Shown piece after piece: positions 6,701-7,476 of a DNA stretch of 7,476 nucleotides; the first letter of the stretch is position 1; the number at the start of each line of letters is the position of its first letter. The notes beneath the pieces are model-generated. The model ran no database searches. It was not told where the DNA came from and was given only the letters and a program-made list of their open reading frames with translations. The position numbers and the translations under genes are program-made. Source of the DNA: Candidatus Nanopelagicales bacterium (GTDB lineage Bacteria; Actinomycetota; Actinomycetes; S36-B12). The stretch lies in NCBI GenBank assembly GCA_023264215.1, contig JALQSY010000081.1, forward strand, positions 1 to 7,476. Reading direction: 5' to 3'.

Positions 6701-7302
6701 GGTGCCGTGGTCTGGGCGAGGGTATCGGCGACGTAGAGGTAGTCGATCCCGACACGACCCATCTCGTCGGCGCGCAGCGCCAGACCCTCGAAGATGACGC
6801 CGGCCGCAACCTCGCTCTGTCGCGCGCCCGTGACGGTGACGTTGCTGACAACGACGTCATCCGAGGTCGTCTGATTGCCCCAGAAGCGCAGTACGGAGTT
6901 GCCGTCCCTCATGAACGGATTGAGGAACTCGATGTTCGCGATTGTCGTCAGGGAAGGGGTTGCGGCTCTCATGTCGAAGTAGAGGCCCTCACCGGAAGGA
7001 TCCATCGTGATGGTGTGGCCGCCACCGTCAAGGGTCACGCTCCTGTCGCGCACCTCGGGCCCAGGGCCCGGTCGGGCGCCATCGGGGAAGAGGCGTAGAT
7101 CCGCGGTGATGCAGATGACAGTGCCGTCGACGGCGGCCGTGAATGCGTTCCGCAACTCCAGGCCCGTTGCGACGCGCACGGCCGCAGGATTCGCGCACCC
7201 GTCGATCGCGCGTGGTGCTACGGCAGCCTGCACGCTCCCCCCTGCGATGAGGTTGCCCGCCATCAGCGTGGCCGCCGTGGTCAGTCCGACGATGCGCCTC
7301 AT
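3790..7302 (-). CDS. Large secreted modular protein: parallel beta-helix, four FN3 domains, basic C-terminal module
   Basis: A 1170-aa exported protein, probably surface or matrix associated; no enzymatic motif was recognised. Order: signal peptide 1-26 (basic MRR, hydrophobic core, VQA|A cleavage); N-terminal cap about 27-85 with Cys36 and Cys64; right-handed beta-helix about 85-570 with Asn-ladder and GGG[I/V] coils; a cap about 575-640 (VGDPLL...NNGGP...GSPALGAG...DQVGNARS...IGAVE) resembling the end of CSLREA/choice-of-anchor Q beta-helix proteins; FN3 domains about 644-737, 742-836 and 841-934; Pro-rich linker 935-982; FN3 about 984-1073 with Cys1028/Cys1037; a Lys/Arg-rich module 1075-1170. 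Six cysteines after the signal peptide could form three disulfides. There is no LPXTG motif or C-terminal membrane anchor. The start is ATG 7302 with AGGAGG 5 nt upstream. Adhesion or polysaccharide binding is inference. Confidence 0.88.
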   Translation of the reverse strand: MRRIVGLTTAATLMAGNLIAGGSVQAAVAPRAIDGCANPAAVRVATGLELRNAFTAAVDGTVICITADLRLFPDGARPGPGPEVRDRSVTLDGGGHTITMDPSGEGLYFDMRAATPSLTTIANIEFLNPFMRDGNSVLRFWGNQTTSDDVVVSNVTVTGARQSEVAAGVIFEGLALRADEMGRVGIDYLYVADTLAQTTAPVAISANSVTMENSSFHRNQAVHDAQDLSSLSRCERDVDGYLFSKPRAGAASLQAASIEISNSIFWSNSADCGGALFLTQPFYARDADAEVTINGSSIAYNASRALGGGGIHAERLASLTVLATGVLANDAKRTGGGIDATDVDAVVVKRSGVSFNSTEIGDGGGVNAFSTNPNSSLTLDTSIMRGNSAGFSGGGIAADVGLTAILASRLSDNAALEGDGGGVYALEPDEAAAEAYRIQLDGATLSSNRAPLGEGGGIRAITTSPTRVVNSTIADNSAQLAGGLDVPIGPLAMEFATVTGNTATNGQGAGISIGRGLAAGADVASSVTNSIVWGNTGNSAQDVWVSVGAIARTRVAHVVHTSANSVNVPLAAGNIVGDPLLTMLGNNGGPSPDPGSPMLTRAPLVGSPALGAGERTTVAVDQVGNARSLAAPTIGAVERAARVPSAPLGLAAQAGEGSVQLTWQAPQSDGGSPLRGYLVEQSADGGRTWQEVAASPASQPSVLIINLINGRTYAFRVTAINEVGPSPASAETTATPILRPPLAPGRPTGIPGDNAIELSWAPPANAESSAIIGYRIDRSTDGGVTWDTRSPNTGSAAVQATDLGVSNGTAYVYRVFAINAAGLSEASATSAPITPSAALPSAPGRPAGEPGDAQVRIIWAAPVSEGDRPVTGYAIEATTDGLVWTTVIANTGSVQRVATIPGLVNGTNYAFRVSAISAAGQGPASAASPGYVPESPLVPPLIPPAPPAPGPDPVPAPPEPALPAPGPVPGPEIQPQPALPGAFASAPRDVIATAGNASASVRWTAPATSGTYPVTRYWVTANPGGAGCLAVTPALTCKVAGLVNGTTYTFTVEALTSAGWSAPSAPSNAITPEDSGSIEITGKRTKVRGKKGLVVNGTSEGIAAGAILRPWLKFPGQTEYFQGVARIKVRADGTFTWQRKGNKRTYVYVATEDGSIRSDRIIIEPAPKGR
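3793..4353 (-). other. Fourth FN3 domain and basic C-terminal module
   Basis: Residues about 984-1073 form a fourth FN3 domain (SVRWTAP, NGTTYTFTVEAL) with a likely Cys1028-Cys1037 disulfide. Residues 1075-1170 form a separate beta-rich module of about 95 aa with basic patches (GKRTKVRGKK at 1082-1091; WQRKGNKRTYVYV at 1137-1149), ending in KGR. I recall similar tails after FN3 domains in other actinobacterial secreted proteins but cannot name a family. A role in wall or polyanion binding would fit the charge and is inference. Confidence 0.6.
3808..3844. terminator. Nested inverted repeat near the convergent gene ends
   Basis: The arms CGGCTCGAT (3808-3816) and ATCGAGCCG (3836-3844) are perfect 9-bp complements enclosing the 12-bp palindrome ATCCGATCGGAT (3821-3832). 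The structure starts 27 nt after the peptidase stop and lies inside the last codons of the opposing gene. It could fold into an interrupted stem and stop the peptidase transcript, as the 8-bp gap leaves no other room. There is no T-tract, and coding constraint (SIRSDRI) may explain part of it. Confidence 0.3.
4357..4500 (-). other. Proline-rich extended linker
   Basis: Residues 935-982 of the 1170-aa protein separate FN3 domains 3 and 4. Within 935-980, 22 of 46 residues are proline, mixed with Ala, Gly and a few acidic residues. It is probably an extended rigid spacer of the kind seen in wall-spanning actinobacterial proteins. Confidence 0.85.
4501..5373 (-). repeat. Three tandem fibronectin type III domains
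   Basis: Residues about 644-934 of the 1170-aa protein hold three modules of roughly 90-95 aa. Each opens with a Pro-rich lead and a W in the B strand (Trp663, Trp760, Trp859). Each closes with an NG-T-Y-(A/V)-(F/Y)-R-V-A-I-AG-type strand (709-724, 807-822, 905-920) and a S/A-rich end. A DGG-TW or DGLVW turn follows the Y-x-(V/I)-(E/D) strand. FN3 domains in bacterial secreted proteins usually act as spacers or weak binding modules. Confidence 0.88.
5767..6486 (-). repeat. Beta-helix coil repeats (GGG[I/V] and Asn ladder)
   Basis: In residues 273-512 of the 1170-aa protein, nine successive coils carry a Gly-rich turn followed by a hydrophobic residue: Ala275, Ile311, Ile338, Val366, Ile396, Val423, Ile458, Leu484 and Ile511. 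The spacings are 36, 27, 28, 30, 27, 35, 26 and 27 residues. Asparagines lead the turns in parallel (Asn268, 301, 329, 356, 387, 413, 448, 476, 501), often as N-[ST]-A. This is the pattern of polymorphic-membrane-protein-like and choice-of-anchor beta-helices. The repeats are conserved only in pattern, so this is an old array and not recent DNA duplication. Confidence 0.8.
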
Positions 7303-7307
7303 GTGAT

Positions 7308-7313
7308 CCTCCT
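7308..7313 (-). promoter_or_regulatory. Shine-Dalgarno of the beta-helix/FN3 gene
   Basis: AGGAGG on the - strand, 5 nt before the ATG at 7302. It is a perfect anti-16S match and fixes the start of the 1170-aa protein in agreement with the signal peptide. Confidence 0.88.
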
Positions 7314-7325
7314 GTCGTGGAGCAG

Positions 7326-7331
7326 AGGCTA
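7326..7331 (-). promoter_or_regulatory. Weak candidate -10 for the beta-helix/FN3 gene
   Basis: TAGCCT on the - strand fits TANNNT and would give a short 5' UTR of about 17 nt containing the Shine-Dalgarno. The region at -35 spacing (CCCTCG) does not resemble a consensus. Read-through from the deacetylase-family gene, which ends 75 nt upstream, is an equal alternative. Confidence 0.25.
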
Positions 7332-7377
7332 GGCGGCGCGTTCGCGTCCGAGGGCCATAGCCGGTGATAGTGGGGGT

Positions 7378-7476
7378 CTACTCCCCCGCGATGCCCTCGA
7401 GGGTCGCGCGCACAAGCGGGCCAAGCGTCGGCAGGTGGTAGCCGCCCTCTTGAAGCGCGACCGTTGGCAGCGCCAG
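7378..7476 (-). CDS. Histone deacetylase-family (acetoin utilisation/HDAH-like) protein, C-terminal fragment
   Basis: The - strand is open from the window edge through 32 codons to TAG (7378-7380). The fragment contains TVALQEGGYHLPTLG followed by a short amphipathic helix ending in GIAGE. LQEGGY plus a following L-x-x-LG helix is the C-terminal signature of class II bacterial histone-deacetylase-like amidohydrolases. In these enzymes the EGGY tyrosine stabilises the transition state of a zinc-dependent deacetylation. Family members act on acetyl-lysine, acetylpolyamines or related amides in the cytoplasm; the substrate cannot be judged from this fragment. The gene is on the same strand as the beta-helix/FN3 gene and upstream of it, leaving a 75-nt gap. 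Most of it, including the metal-binding residues, is outside the window. Confidence 0.72.
   Translation of the reverse strand: MALPTVALQEGGYHLPTLGPLVRATLEGIAGE

Noticed and set aside
7372..7387. GGGGG/CCCCC inverted repeat with the deacetylase-gene stop codon in its 6-nt loop
   Set aside because: A five-pair stem with no T-tract, in very GC-rich DNA, is not enough to call a terminator.

Overview
The window is GC-rich DNA with strong third-position GC bias and dense coding. It most likely comes from an actinomycete (Actinomycetota). Supporting signs are a DUF3073 protein, which is essentially actinobacterial, next to purM and a valine/leucine-type dehydrogenase; secreted proteins of actinobacterial style; and apparent leaderless starts. 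I cannot place it below phylum level.

Layout, left to right: (1) the 3' two-thirds of purM (purine biosynthesis) on the + strand, cut by the window edge; (2) a 99-bp convergent gap holding a long, nearly perfect hairpin; (3) on the - strand, a 77-aa DUF3073 protein and, upstream of it, a 353-aa branched-chain amino-acid dehydrogenase (vdh-like); (4) a 53-bp divergent intergenic region in which both flanking genes have a -10-like hexamer ending exactly 6 nt before the start codon; (5) on the + strand, a 502-aa secreted S33/TAP-like peptidase; (6) convergent with it across only 8 bp, a 3.5-kb - strand gene for a 1170-aa secreted modular protein: signal peptide, right-handed beta-helix, three FN3 domains, Pro-rich linker, a fourth FN3 domain and a basic C-terminal module; (7) at the right edge, the last 32 codons of a - strand histone-deacetylase-family gene.

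The left half is housekeeping metabolism: purine synthesis, branched-chain amino-acid deamination and a conserved small protein. From memory, Streptomyces has the same purM - DUF3073 - vdh order. The right half is exported: a peptidase that would release short peptides outside the membrane, and a large repeat protein probably acting at the cell surface or in the matrix. Their convergent orientation does not show that they work together.

I see no tRNA, rRNA, CRISPR array, insertion sequence or phage gene, and no defence or biosynthetic system. No non-coding stretch exceeds about 125 bp. The points most worth a second look are the hairpin downstream of purM, the paired leaderless-type promoters, and the beta-helix/FN3 protein with its C-terminal module.
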